64,000 bases of DNA from Arachnopeziza araneosa. Taxonomy: Eukaryota > Ascomycota > Leotiomycetes > Helotiales > Arachnopezizaceae. The notes beneath the pieces were generated by a model. The model did no database searches. It was not told the origin of the DNA and saw only the letters and a program-made list of their open reading frames with translations. The stretch's first letter is position 1. Every line of letters starts with the position of its first letter. A program made the translations under genes and the position numbers. Shown piece by piece: positions 1 through 12,709 of this stretch. Location of the stretch: the NCBI GenBank assembly GCA_003988855.1, contig QYAI01000070.1:62001-126000 (forward strand), read 5' to 3'.

Positions 1-10
1 TCAAACTCAC

Positions 11-502
11 TTGGTTGGTATACCAGTTCACACCATTGACGTATGGATCGGAGTCAATGAGAGCCATACCGGTGAAGCCAGCAGAAGCTTTAATGGTGGG
101 AATAGTAACAGCATCTCCGACAAATTGAGTGTAATAAAGCTGGACGATAGGTGCACTGATCAAATAGGTTCCAGGAGGAAAGTAGACAAGAGCAGGAGTG
201 ACAGTAGAAGAATCACATCCCTGGCCACATCGAGTTCCCGCAGTTACAGCAGAGTTGATAGCGGCTGTATCATCAGTGACACCATCTCCTGCTGCTCCAA
301 AGTCCTTGACGTTGCGAAAGATTTTGAATGATGCGTCTCCGAAGGCAACAGTGCCTTGTCTTGTGATTGATGAGAGCCAGTAGCTTGAAGCTGATGCAGC
401 AGCAGCAGCAACTTGCGGGACAGGTAGTGGTGCTGGGGCACCAGAAACAAGAATAAAGAGGCGTAGAGCTACAAGAAGTGTGAAGATCGAAAAGGTAGCC
501 AT
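11..502 (-). CDS. GH55 exo-beta-1,3-glucanase, N-terminal part (cut by window edge)
   Basis: This is the first exon (164 codons) of a gene running leftward out of the window. It starts at ATG 502 and ends at a GTGAGT donor at 10-5. The N-terminus is a hydrophobic signal peptide (ATFSIFTLLVALRLFILVSG), so the enzyme is probably secreted. It is followed by an alanine-rich linker and then the first repeat of a right-handed beta-helix: FRNVKDFGAAGDGVTDDTAA, a glycine/cysteine segment (RCGQGCDSS) and YFPPGTYLIS. This is the Pectate_lyase_3-type opening of fungal GH55 glucan 1,3-beta-glucosidases, which release glucose from beta-1,3-glucan during wall remodelling or mycoparasitism. The catalytic region lies outside the window, so activity cannot be judged. 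A related beta-helix family is possible but less likely. Confidence 0.85.
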
Positions 503-717
503 CGTAAAGTAGAACCAGCTGCTGTATGATGTTTTAAATGAATGTGAAAAAGACTGTCTCGGGTAGAAGTGTCAGTTATGTACTCAAGGATTCAAGAGTC
601 GGAGTTTAGAAGTAGTAAAGACGTAGTTGCTCTGAAATTTTGTTGGATCCCAGAGTAGCGTTTATTCAGATCGAGATTCTTGGGTACAGAAGGAGAAAGG
701 AAGAAGCAGAAATGGAC

Positions 718-725
718 TTTATATA
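718..725 (-). promoter_or_regulatory. TATA box upstream of the GH55 gene
   Basis: Read on the minus strand this is TATATAAA, 216 bp upstream of the ATG at 502. It is a good TATA consensus at a plausible distance for a fungal gene with a 5' leader of 150-190 nt. Position and motif are the only evidence. Confidence 0.4.
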
Positions 726-1210
726 ACAATGCGGAGTCTCGGCAAGATTGTGAATATTCCAGCACAATAGATGGTCTTCACTAGTATTGTAGTCGATGTG
801 TTGTGAATCTTCTCAATAGGAGCACTTGCGCCGACGTCCAAAAACGGCAATTGCAAAGGGGAGATGATGAAAGGTAGTGATTGAGTTACTCACAGGTAAA
901 GTGCTGGAGAGCCTTGGACTCGGGTGAAAGAAAGGAGGACTGCGAGAAGCTATTGTCTGGCGGGAGTCATGGGAAAACCCGCGGCTGGTGTCAGTACTTG
1001 TACTTTCATCAGGTCCGCGGCTGTCTATGTGGTTCTCAGATTTCAACCTCCCACGCCCGGTAGTGGCAACGACCAGGTCCCCTTCTAAGCCATGTGGCCC
1101 AAGCAATTTGGATTTGGACTCATGGGAAGGATGGTCCATGACCGGGGAGCCACGACGAAGCATCACGGCGAAAATTCAGGGCGAGTCAGGAACACAGGAA
1201 ATCGGTCCAA

Positions 1211-1233
1211 GGCAGAGGCAGAGGCAGAGGCAG
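1211..1233. repeat. GGCAGA short tandem repeat
   Basis: Nearly four perfect copies of the hexamer GGCAGA in intergenic DNA. It is a simple repeat and no gene function is implied. Confidence 0.8.
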
Positions 1234-1703
1234 TGCCGGGGAGGGGAGGCCCGCTCGAAGCGAAGAAACTCCTGGCCAGTATCATGCCGTCTTCGCTATG
1301 GGGTGGGTTGAAACGAAACAGGCGGATAAACCGAGGTGGATCTCTGGGGGCGCGCGATCTCTGTTGGCGACTCTGACGGGGGGTAAAGCATGAAGTTTCC
1401 CCTGAATCATCAGAGCCTAATTCAGGGCAAATGTCCTACTGGCGACAGCGACGACGACGGAGTCAGGAGCCCGTGGCTTCTACTATCGATAAGCAGGAAC
1501 GCTGAAGGCTTTGAAACACCTCAGGGCTCTAGGGCTGTTCGGATGGTGAGTGGAGGCGGCATCTGGTTGGGTGAGGCGGTGCTTCGGAGATATTGGCCTG
1601 CAGTGGCATCGACATGAGCATGGGGCTCAAGCCGGTGTGGCGCCAACCTGTTGATGTTCGCTCTGCCCCAGGCAGAAAGAAGCTTCTTCCCCTTCGTCTC
1701 TCT

Positions 1704-1732
1704 CCACCACCACCACCACCACCACCACCACC
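1704..1732. repeat. CCA trinucleotide microsatellite
   Basis: More than nine perfect CCA units inside a CT-rich stretch. Translating it gives polyproline or polyhistidine on one strand and polytryptophan or polyglycine on the other, which explains several spurious frames here. Confidence 0.9.
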
Positions 1733-3760
1733 GCCCCTTGAACCGATCAATGATCTGCCCGAGATCAAGCCATCGGCTCACCCCGTTCCACGAAATGCAC
1801 CGTGGCTGCTTGTCTCACTCTCACAGGCCCTCGACAATCTTCTGGGGTATCGCCATCTCGAGCTGATCACCGATGTGGTCCCTCGCTCGATGCCTTTAAT
1901 ATCATACCCTTCTCCTCGTCACCGTCATTTACAGCGTCTGACTGATGTATTCCAGTCTCTCCCCTGACTTCATCTCGACTGGGTTTCTTCGGGCCTTGTA
2001 AACGATCTGTTCCGCAAGACTTTGGCAGCCAGCAGTGTTGGCCGATCATCCTTCGACGTCTCTCAAAGATGTGATGAACTGTCTTTGTTTTTCGGCCTTC
2101 AATTTCACTCTTCACCTCCGAGTGAGCAAGCAAGATCCAGTCGCTCCTCTCGCATAGTGCTTTGTTCTGGCGCTGCACTTTTCGGTTGGCTGGAAAAGAA
2201 TGGCGTGTCGTTTCATTTTTGAAACGTCAAAAGTGTCATGTCAGCCCGTTCGGATGGCGCAAAGGACAGCGATCGAGCTTCTAGGCCTTTGTTTTGCCGC
2301 AGTTCATCTCTTTCTAACCAGCCATTCCACTTGCATTGCCTATTTCTGTTTCTGCCTCAAAGGAGCAATGCAGTTGGATCGTCGGTTCACGTGATCTCAA
2401 TCTATCTCTTCCCAATCTACCCTTGACCATCCTCAAGCCGTCTCTTATTTCCGGCCTCTTGTTTGATAGTCCAATGTTGTTGTATACTTTGGCTTGGTCT
2501 TGTTGCATCCATGTTAATCCAATCTATCTTGACTTGGTCACGGCCAACAGAGTCATCACGGACTGAACGCCCTGACAAGTATTCTTCCAGCCGACGACTC
2601 TCACTCCTAGGGAAAAATCGGTTCTCCTTTGTGCTCCGCTTATTAAAGGGGTTTCACGCCATTCAAAATACATGATTGTGTGAAGACTGCACGTAGAATG
2701 GGCAAATTTAACCCCCTTGGGCACTGAGATGATCAATCCGAAGCGACGATCTCGAAGAAGCCCTAGATGCTACGTGAGAACCGAATCTATCTACACAGGG
2801 CGTAGTAACCCAATCTAGAAGCTATCCGAGTTAGGACTTATTTTATGGTGAAGTATGGTTCGAGCTGCCGTTCGACGCGTTGCACTCGGTGATTTGTCTC
2901 TAGTCGAGTGTCATTTAACTATCTTGTCTGTATTCCTACACGTGTTGCTAGAAACCTAGACTTCCTTCACATTAGTCGGCCCGGAATATCGCAGAAGGTA
3001 GCCTTTTATACCATTCTACCTTCCGAAAGAAATGAACTAAATCCCTTCTCGTTCAGTGCACTAGCTTGCAGCTCACTGTCTAAATACGTTCAATTGTCGC
3101 ATGTCGAATCTGGCTTTCAAGACAATCCCAGAGGGAAAACCTTTAACACTCTCACGTAGACCGTGACTCGATACTTTGAAATCTTATATTTATGTGCTGT
3201 GGATAGCTGTTCAGAAACTTCAACTACGGAAGTGTGCCACGGACTATTGCATCTCTTTGGTGAAGTTGCAAATCCCAAGAGATCTATAAACTATCTTGTG
3301 TAGGCTTGATGTTAAGAACGAGTTGCTCTTTGAAACCTTAAGGCACGCGCCTCCCTGTGTTGATGTCTCTGCTCTATTCTAATTCTATCTACTTGCGCTC
3401 ATCAGCCACTTGGTTTTATTGCCGCCTCTTTGCCATCCTCCTGATCAATATCCTCATGCTTAATAAGGCCACCCACACGCACGGCGGCATAGAACTTTGA
3501 CATGTTCTCACTATGATAACTCCGCCGCGAGAGGCCATGGGACTAAACGACTCAGATATCCAGTCTGCTGAAGACTAAGGCCGCAGGTTCCCTCTATCCA
3601 ACCGAATTGGAGCAAGAACGAAATGCATCCAAATCAGAACCTTTTAAATCTTCGCGGACAAGTTCTTCTTCATATGTCACCGCTTAGTAAGAGATATCAA
3701 TTGATTTTCATTCTTCCTCAACATCCTCAGCCAACAATTTCAGACTTTGCACCTACCAAC

Positions 3761-5032
3761 CTAAGCTTCAAAAACCTTGTCATATCCCGTCATCGTAAAC
3801 CGATACCTCACATCATTATTATGCAATCTTGTAAGCGCCTTCCCCAAATTCTCAGCACTAAGTGGAATCTCCTCGACCCAACTCTCAATTCCTTTCTCCT
3901 CTGCCAACTTCAGCATAGCTAGAACCTCCTTCCTGCTCCCTAGATGACTAGCACCAATCAAACATCCATTCTTCAAGAAACTCTGCGTTTTGACTTCCTG
4001 TCCCTCACCCTCAGGCAAACCCACACTCACCCAGCGACCATGGACATCCAACAGTCCCAAATACTTTCCGAGGTCCATACCTGAATTTGAGGACGAAGTG
4101 TTGACAATCAAATCGAAAGTCATCAGATTCTCCTCCTTCGTATCCCAACCCTCATCAGAAGTAGCAATGAATCCATCAGCGCCCATTTTCAATGCGTCCG
4201 CTTCCTTACTATGTGTCCGCGAGATGGCAATTGTCTCTGCACCTAAGGCTTTCGAGAAAAGCACGGCGAAGTGTCCTATGCCTCCTAGTCCCACGATTCC
4301 CACTTTCTTGCCAGGTCCTGCACCGTTTCGGACGAGCGGGGAGTAGGCAGTAAGGCCGGCACAGAGCATAGGTGCTGCTTTGGTACTCGAAAGACCAGCG
4401 GGAATGGGGAAGACCCTTTTCAACATTAGCCTCTACTCGATCTCATGCCAGACACGTAATTGTGAGTTGACATACCAATGCTCATGCGTTCGCACATGAC
4501 TTGAGTATCCTCCCTGCGACACAATTCCCGTATCGGGCCAGACAGCACCATACGTATCCAGCTGATGGCGACAGTATGTCTCATTGTCTGCGTTGCACTG
4601 GCGGCAGTTGAGGCAGGAATATGATTGAGCACCAACACCGACTCGTCCTCCTTCCTTGATAAGAGTGACTTTGGGGCCGATACGGATGGCTTTGCCAACA
4701 ATTTCTAGGGACTTCGTTGGTATATTTGGGAAAATCTCGAAGATGAGCCAAGTGAGAAATAAACAAGAACAGAACCTACCATGACCACAACAAAGCGGGA
4801 AATGCTGCTCTCCCCATCCTCCACTCAGAGTATGCAAATCTGCGATTTATCAGCACAGGTCCTATCACAACCTTTTGCCATACATACCACTAGCACACAC
4901 ACCACAGGCCTCAATCTTGATATCAACATCATAATCGCCAAATGGTTTAGGAGTCAAATCATTGAGTTTGAAGTCGGTCCAGTGTTTCGGGTCTTCAATC
5001 TGGAAGCCTTTGAAAGTATCTGGGTAGACCAT
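3761..5032 (-). CDS. NADP-dependent zinc alcohol dehydrogenase (ADH6/CAD type)
   Basis: Four exons, 5032-4888, 4839-4780, 4704-4476 and 4430-3761, join in frame to 367 residues, the usual length for cinnamyl-alcohol-dehydrogenase-like medium-chain reductases. These reduce aldehydes to alcohols in the cytosol. Catalytic-zinc ligands are visible as CGVC (Cys46) and GHE (His68-Glu69, formed by the second splice). Four structural-zinc cysteines lie at 99, 102, 105 and 113. The Rossmann motif GLGGIGHF is at about 192, followed by SRTHSK, a basic segment typical of NADPH preference. The last intron uses a TAGAG|G acceptor because the AG two bases earlier would create a stop. An in-frame TTG five codons before the ATG is not needed. 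A purine-rich plus-strand tract at 5106-5160 (CT-rich in the gene's sense) lies upstream and suits a promoter or leader. Confidence 0.9.
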
Positions 5033-5832
5033 CTTGCCCGTACTCAATCCAACACCCTTTCTCGAACTTTCTCAATACGATCCGATCTCACTAGTGAAGA
5101 AAAACCACCGATCTTAGAGACAAGAGTAGAGAAGGAAGGAAAGGAGAAGAGGAAGAAATCGAATCAATAACTCGGGATAAAAACGACATTTTGTAGCGCG
5201 CAAACAAAGCAAACCCCACCTCCCACCAACGCACGGCGGGGTCTGCGATGCGGTTTTCTGCCCCTCGATTTGCGTCGCACTGGGGTGCTTATTATCCGTC
5301 TGCAGAGAACCAGGAGGATCCTGTGCTGCACCGTCCCTTTCCATGTCATTGGTAGTATTTCTTTGACCGTCTCCGAAAGGCGGTGCCGGAGGGAGTTTTC
5401 CCACCAAACGGAACGAAGCTGCACCACAGGAGTGTATCAACTAAAAAATGCCGTGGGACAGAGGAGTTTATTCTTTTTCATAAATAATGGGGAAAAATGA
5501 GCCTAAGCTTTCAGAGGAAGGAAAATTTGACGCTAACACTATCATGCAGAGCGATGGTGGAAGAGGGTTTGAGGACAATACCCTCAGATTCTTTCCCATT
5601 GACCACCATGGTGCATGAGATCGTAGGAATAGTCGCCCATGCGGCATAAGACGAAATATAATCATACAGCTCTCCGGTTTGATACAATTATTTGCGCCGT
5701 GCTCGTAAGCACTTTCCTCCAGAAGCTACTTGTCCTTCGCTCCGTCCGTTAACTCCCCATCAAATCTCCAAATGTGCGAAGTAGTTGAAAACTATCTTAC
5801 AGTATCAAATACAATAATAGGCACATATTGCT
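5033..5832. other. Intergenic: ADH upstream and Nto1-like gene downstream
   Basis: About 800 nt between two minus-strand genes. It contains a GA-rich tract at 5106-5160 that is CT-rich in the sense of the alcohol dehydrogenase gene, as in many fungal promoters and leaders. I see no supported gene. Confidence 0.5.
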
Positions 5833-8800
5833 TCATCGCCTCCTCCCCTTCTTCTTCGCCTTGCCCTTTTTCGTCTTCGTGGGGCTTGCGGGGACAACTG
5901 GAGCTACTTCTTCCTCTCCATTAAAATGTGCTCCTAGCCCTTTCAACTCATCATCGTCCATCTCACTCAGATCGTCACTGAGGTTGCCGACAGATTCATT
6001 ACCTGGTAAGATACTCGTTCCTTCAGGCTGCATGTCTTTAAGATACCAGGGAACGCCACCTGCAGTCAGAGTTCTACTTGGATCAGGAGCTGTGTCGCCA
6101 TTCGAGATAGGTGGTGTTGGGGGAGTAGTCTGTGAAAGTTCCGTAGCCGTAGCGTAACCATTTAATTCAGGAGGTGTATTGGTTGTTTTGATGCCATTTG
6201 GTTTATTTTGAAAGATGTTGCCATTAACTTCAGTCAAAGCGGTTGGAATCTCAGTGTCAACAGAATCACTGGCCCCGGCTGTGGATACAGTAACTATAAC
6301 ATCATCGTCGCCAGGCGCATCAGCATCGTCCATTTCCTCGTCCACAACCTCGGCAGCAAGCTGTTCAGTCGGTGATGTAACTCCAATCGACGGTTCATGA
6401 ATAGATTCTGCCATTTCAATATCGACAGGGGCATTCGCAGTGACATCAAGTCCTTTGCCAAATGCAGTATCCGGCCCAGTTTGTAAACTGAACTCGAGCA
6501 GTTGTTCCAATTCCTTCAACTGGTCAGCTGCTGCCTTTCCAGTAATGTCTGCTTCCGCTCGAATGGCAGCTTCGAGTTGTGGTTGAACAGCTTTAAGAAT
6601 TCTTTTACCGAGTCTCCGGCGTTCTTTTATATCTAGGTTTGGCTTCTTCGTTGGCGACAGATACTCGTGCTCGGCTAAGACGAGATCGGATTGTTTTGGA
6701 GGAGGTCCAGTGTTTATGCCATGGTGGAACATATTGCCTAGATCAGCAACGAACGGTAGTGTGGTCGTATAGAAGCGTTCCTCAACCTTGGACTGAAGTA
6801 TTAAAATAGATTCCGTAAACACCTCTTTGGTATCAAGTCTATCACGAGTTAGTACTGGTTACAAGACTTAGGTGAATACATACGCAAGAGCTTTCTCGAC
6901 GATCGGAGGCAACATCTTCGCAATTGGAAAATATATGCTATCGACAACATCCTCTTCCAACCTAACCGCCTCGAGTTTTTCGGTTTCCCGCCGGACTACA
7001 TCTTGTGTCAAAGATCTTAGTTTATCAAGATCCTCGACCAGTCTTTGAGCGAATTCAACCCTGCGAGCGAGTCGTGATCTTCCACTTGGCCCCATGCCAG
7101 CAAAGTTCCTGCGAGTAATTTCCATCGAAGAGAATGTTTCCATCTGAAGCTGTAATCGTTTGAGCAGAGCAGCACCTCTTCTAGCCTCTCGCTTCAACGT
7201 CCAATAACGACAGGCATCAGCAGCGTACTCTTTACGCTTTTGGAATGGAAATCGTTGCAGCGACTGCTCGACTTTCTGAAACACAGCCAGAGGAATAACC
7301 GGAGCGCCAGAAGGTAGTTTCCATACGGGCTTCTGTGGCTGATTGCCTTTCTTCTTATCGCCAATGGTCAGAGCTACTTTCATACCTGTAAGTTGCGATT
7401 CATCAGGCTGATGCTCCGTGACAGCGTGACGATGTGTTGCTGCCATGGCTAATGCGGAGGCCTGACTGTCAGCCCACATGCGCCCTCGCATGGTCCTCTT
7501 ATAAAATTGCCGAGCTTCCCGAGTTGCAAGAGCGACGTCATTAGCTTTCGCATAATCTGGAGGGCAGTGTCTATCGCAGTACGCTTTCATTTGACTTGTG
7601 CCGTCGAGTACAGCCAGCGTCCCATGATTGTTTTTCATTTTCAGAAATAAACGCGCCCTTCGAGCGCAGCTGACGTGAAAAGCTTGGTAGCAAGATTTGT
7701 TACCACATTGGACGCAAGCCCCCATCTTCTGATTACAGAGGTAGCAGACAAGCTTCCATCGATTCTTAGGTACTTTCTCGACATCCATGACCGGTTCCAT
7801 AAAGGTGGTATTGCCTAGGGACACCTCGGGGATCCACATGGCACAAAGAAGATGTGCCCACTTTGACGCATTGGTCTGCTTGAAAGCTCCGTCTGTATTT
7901 GGACAAAAGATGCATGTCTAGCCAGGATCAGCTCTAATCTAGAGATGACATGAAAAGGGAAACTTACGGGAACTCCACGACCTATTAGTTGGCATTTTCT
8001 ACACAACCACTGGCCTTCAGGAATGAACGGCACTCCGTAACACTCTTGATGAACTGCTAAATCGCATCCATCGCAGAACACGATAGCATTAGTATTTTCA
8101 CAATCTCCATCGTCACAGATTGCACATTTACTGTCCTGTTCTTCTCCGGCTTGTGGCTCGCCATTGACAGCAGCAGCGGAACTAGATCTAGGCCGGTGTG
8201 TTTGCGGTGGCTTAGGATTCGGTTTAGGAATGCGCTTCTCAAGGGCGTGCCACTCCTTCTCGATTTTTGTGATTGTGATTTCGAGCACCTCGCGCGTGAT
8301 CTGATCAGAGCCTGAAGCCTTTCGCTCGGTATTATAGGCCTCTAGCCACTTATCATCTTGCTCATCCATATCATATTCCACACGTCCAACACCTCCACTT
8401 CCAAGGGCGACGATACCGTCACCATCACTTCTGTATCCCGGTCCAAGGTCGAGATCTTCTTCCAAGTTACCATCAGAGACTTTGATCAGGACTCTTTCGG
8501 ACCGGACGAAGATATCGGTCTCTTGATATCCAACATTTGCCATGGATTTGTCAACATATTTTACCATCCCTAAAGCTTTGTCCTCGAAACGTGCTAATGT
8601 ATCTGTCTTTCGATAGGAAGGTTGGGGGAGGGTCAACTTCTCTTTAGCGTTGATATTCGAAACAGGTGGGATCATCTTTGGTACTTTCGGGCTACCGACA
8701 TTTAGACCTTTGCCGAGCTTGGCTGCTTTCGCTGCAAAGAATGCTGCGGGATCTTTAGGAGGCCGACCAGGTCTTCTCTTGCCGCCGCCCGGCGTTCCAG

Positions 8801-9473
8801 GTACGCCAATAGCAAAAGGATCACCGATGAGTAATGTTGCCGGCGAGTTTGCGATGTCGCCTTTTGTCTTTGAATCTTCGACGCCGTTTGGAGTGCGGCC
8901 ACCAGTTATAGATCCTTCTGCGGATTGTGGCGGCCCTGAAGGTGTGACAGGTCTCGATTCTTGAATACCCTCAACCTCATATATTGTAAACGCACGTAGC
9001 GATCCATCGATATCTAAGTTAGGGTGGAATTCTTCCCATGCGCGCTCTTCCCGCGGCTTATAGCCATCACTTTGCACCACCGCGGCAGCTTGCGCTGCGG
9101 ATGTAAATCTCATGGGTGGCTGCTGTGATCGTGGAAGAACTGTTCGTGTTCTTGTGCTTCTGTCGCGTCGATTATAAACCTCTGGGACGAGCCCCATCGC
9201 GGCATTTTGCCTCCCGATCCGCCCTCGGCTACCAATATAATTATAGCCACCTGGACCAGTGCCACCGACAGGAATCTCAGTTCCATCTTCGTTGACATAT
9301 CGGCCGCCACCCCCAGGGCCACCAGGTATATATCTACGCTTCTTCGGAGGGGGTTCCGATGAGACGTTGACAGGGGTAGATTTCTCTGAACGCGCAGGTC
9401 CCGCAGACTTTGGACGGATCGTGCGAGCTCTGCTTGATGCAGGCCGGCGTGGTGTATCTGGCAGAGGTGCCAT
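5833..9473 (-). CDS. Nto1/BRPF-like PHD-finger protein (histone acetyltransferase complex subunit)
   Basis: Exons 9473-7968, 7917-6884 and 6838-5833 give 1181 residues. The family (yeast Nto1, animal BRPF) scaffolds MYST-type histone acetyltransferase complexes such as NuA3 and reads histone H3 in the nucleus. Visible in order: a basic, disordered N-terminus; an AT-hook-like KRRPGRPPK near residue 230; an enhancer-of-polycomb-like segment about 285-410; a C4HC3 PHD finger from Cys450 (CAIC, FCDGCDLAVHQECYG, WLCRKC); then, across intron 1, the extended PHD/zinc-knuckle module (CIFCPNTDGAF, WAHLLCAMWIPE, CYLCNQKMGACVQC, FHVSCARRA). Beyond it is a helical region typical of fungal homologues. No bromodomain signature is obvious, although the stretch around residues 840-880 could be a diverged one. 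The C-terminus is acidic and then lysine-rich (KKGKAKKKGRRR). It is larger than yeast Nto1 (748 aa), mainly through low-complexity tails. Confidence 0.88.
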
Positions 9474-12400
9474 GGCAGCCAGAGAGCTGGATCTTCAAGG
9501 CTTTGGGGAGTTCGGCTGCTGCTGGTAGGGTTCGGCGCGTTGAAAGACTAAGGGTGAGGTGGAAGGACACGGACTCGATGAGGGGGTGGGTGCATTTGGA
9601 TGGGAGATGGCGAAACAAGTGGCCGACGCGTGATCTTGAAGGGAGAACTCCTCTACGCTGTGAAGAGAAGCGATAGAAAGAGAGAGGACTGCAAAAGACG
9701 GTGGTAGAGAGAAGTTTGACGTGCTCAGTCGTTCCTTCCTTACGCGATCGCATCGGGGTGTAACCCAATCCCAATCCGGTTAGATCCCGCGAGCCCTTCA
9801 GCCGCAAGGCTGGCTGGCCAGCTTTACGCGTGGGGAAAGTACCTATGTACGTAGTTTTGTTTGCAGGAAAAAAGAGCATGAATCTTCCTCGGGTGTATAG
9901 ATTGCTGTATCAACTTATGACTCTCCTTAACATCGTCATATACTTCTCTGTCATGTAAGCGTATACCACCGAGCAGCTGTTTGCGACGAGCGCGTTCGTT
10001 TTGAATAGAATCCATCTGCTTTCAATTTGCGGTTCTTTTCCCCATCGTTTAAATCTCACGATGATACGTTGCTGATCTCAATTCGAGGAGCGCATGGTTC
10101 AAGGCTGGCATGGTGGGAAACCACCCACTCTCTTGTGAGAATCAGGATTGTGTTCGCCCAGAACCAAATAATTTATGCCTTCGCCGACACGCGGTGCATG
10201 ACACTTGATGAGTGGTTGAAAGACATCGACAAGATTGCCAGGGAAGCGTGCTACATCGGCATTGAAGATTGCCCTAAATCCAAGGCCGGCATTGCGTGCA
10301 CAGCCATATGCGAATTCACTTTCTACACTTGAGCTTTCAAGCAGGTGTTTAGCGAGAGGTCTTGACCTCACTGACTATTGCTTGTAAGCTGTAGAGTGAT
10401 GCGTGACAAACAAAATGGCATTGTATTTGGAGGAGACTGTCTTCTTGCTGCAAAACTTCGCAGAACAATTTACATCAGACATTCAACTTAACTCGTAAGG
10501 TTTTTCAGCTAAAGAATTCATTGAGATCTCGGTGCGGCCGAACCGTCCATTCAGTTCTTCAGTTGTTACAAGTAGTGTACGACTCATACGGACGTAAACA
10601 GGATTGATCCGAGACTCTCGGAGTCTTTGGGTGACACAAATAACTTGGCTGAGGAAAGACAAACCGATTCCGTATCTCCAATTACGCCGGGTTGGTCGGA
10701 ATATAGTGGCGGATAGAATAGGAGGCTGACACAGGGTCTTTATTGAGACAGGGGAACCAACTGGTGGGATGAAAGGCGGCTTGTGAGTGACTAGCTAATA
10801 ATGTGAAATGTGATAAGAGGTAAAAGGTGTTTACCGCTTACTGCTTACAAGCGTCGAAACAGGATGCATGATTTAGTTGTCGTAGGATATGATCTTTGGA
10901 GTTGGAGTTGATCGTGATAATCCTAAAGTCCTCAGGCTTTCAGAACGTATATACTATTGAACGCCACCCTTCGACCCGCCTGATTCAGATGACATCAATC
11001 CGACAGCGTTGACTGATAACGGTTTCAAGAGGTCACCCGAAGTTAGCTGTAAAAAAATAGTGGAAGTCGATGGCGTCGACCAAGCGGTCAAAGTCTTCGA
11101 TAATGGATAGAAGAATTCCGAACCAATGGTCGGTTGGGTAATCCTTCCGCGAAAAGCCCCCCTTTGCAACATACCGCCAGACTGGACCGCACAACAGTCG
11201 CTTGCATTTCGGTGCTGCTGGTTGCATGTAGATTGGATGTGGATTGGATGTGGCCAAGTCCCCCCAATCTGAGTGAAGGATGTTAATCTTTACATGAGAC
11301 CAGAATGAAGTCAGGTAAGTTCATAGTGGCTAATGACAAGTAAACAAACCTCTCGTTTGTTCCGGTTTCATCCTCGATACAATGAATCCGCATCAAAATG
11401 GAATTCAGAATCCAGGGAGAAGCCGTTGCGGGAACACTACAGTACCAGTATCGTCACCTAATCTTTAGGTACCACACATGTGTGGAGTGTGCGAGTTGGT
11501 CATTGTTGAATCACCAATTACATCCGACCTGCAAGCCTCCTTTCCCGAAGGGCTTTTGTTGGAATTAGAATCTATCGGATAGGCTTGTCCCTATCCGCCA
11601 AAACCTGAATGCAGGGGTGAGGAGTCAAGATGATCAATTCTGAGAAGTGATCAACAATCCTGCGATTCTCGATTGGGCCAAAGAAAGAAAAACGAGGGCG
11701 GAACGTTGTGCGAACCCCCCTATCATTGACGACATCAACAGCTTAGATTTGTTTTTCGGTTTTAGAAGCGGCTCGACTTGCTCCTAGCTGGTCCTCCTCT
11801 TATAGAAGGATCACCACTCAATAGCTGACTGTGATACAGCATCACGGTATTCCAGTCGGAACCAGCTCCGGAATTGAACCCTCCTGCAGCAAAGCTCGGA
11901 GCCAAATAATGGAGAAGTCACCGGTCTTCAGCCCTTCCCGACTATCTTGGCTAGACTTAAGACTTGCATCCCTCCCCGGGCGCCGTCCATCCTCAGGGCG
12001 CCACAATGCAACCTACGCAGATTTTCAAGGTTGCTGATTCGAACAAGATCTTTGTTCTAGAGCACAGACAATCCGCTGCTGGACGGGACGAGGACCTTGT
12101 CTGCAAACCATTTCCGACATGGCGTAGTATTTCGTCTTCCTGTCTTATCGATAGTATCTTCGTTCCGGGTGTCGTTCAGCTGAGACACTCGTGTTATATG
12201 ATACCCTTCTGTTGCCTAGCAGCGAAGGAGACCCCGATGCATTCTTTCTCTCAGTTTGCTGTTGGCTTATAGAGTTTATCGTTATTATTGCATGTCATTT
12301 CTCGAAGTTCCCGCGGTATGCATTCTTAGACTTTGGTCCCGTACTTCATGCTTGATGTTGATTCGACGAGCTATTCTTTGGGATTTGGTAGCACCGTACC

Positions 12401-12709
12401 GAATGCAAGTAAGCTTACCGCGGGTTTGGAAAATCCCGACTTGACGTCTCAGTGATTGTCGATCTTATGTCCATTTGTGGGGTTTTATCGGGGGTCTGAT
12501 AAATGACTGCCCCAATCAACGTTTCCTTGGCCATGAGCATGGCCTTTTCCAAAGCGTCGTCAGAGAAGCCATTTACAAGAACACCAAAGAGTAGTATAAG
12601 CAGATCCAACCCAGTTCTGCCCAAGGAAATTTCGATATACAAAGGGATCTCCGACAGGCCGCTGGGCTGGAAACCGCGTCGTTTAGCAAGAAACTCGGGT
12701 TCAAATCCA
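9474..12709. other. 3.2 kb gap without a supported gene
   Basis: Divergent upstream region of the Nto1-like gene (minus) and the unknown-function gene at 12710 (plus). The longest frames, about 90-130 codons near 10.0-10.4 and 12.4-12.8 kb, overlap on opposite strands and show no domain, signal peptide or credible splicing. The plus-strand frame of the downstream gene stays open back to an ATG at 12503, so the last 200 nt may be coding. Confidence 0.45.

Larger units (their letters stand above)
503..3760. other. 3.2 kb gap without a supported gene
   Basis: No open frame here has a recognisable domain, plausible splicing or family-like composition. It holds the GH55 upstream region, a short GGCAGA tandem repeat at 1211-1233, a CCA microsatellite at 1704-1732, and plus-strand pyrimidine-rich DNA from about 1.68 to 2.6 kb that resembles fungal promoter/leader sequence. 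The longest frames (about 120 codons) run through the CCA repeat as polyproline or antisense tryptophan/glycine and are probably artefacts. Confidence 0.5.

Noticed and set aside
1521..1781. Tryptophan-run and glycine-run proteins on the minus strand
   Set aside because: Direct translation of the CCA microsatellite at 1704-1732.
9334..9879. 181-codon minus-strand frame upstream of and overlapping the Nto1-like start
   Set aside because: It is in a different frame from the PHD protein and consists of leader-like sequence.
10027..10371. Overlapping frames on both strands (about 90-100 codons)
   Set aside because: They overlap each other and show no recognisable motif or splicing partner.
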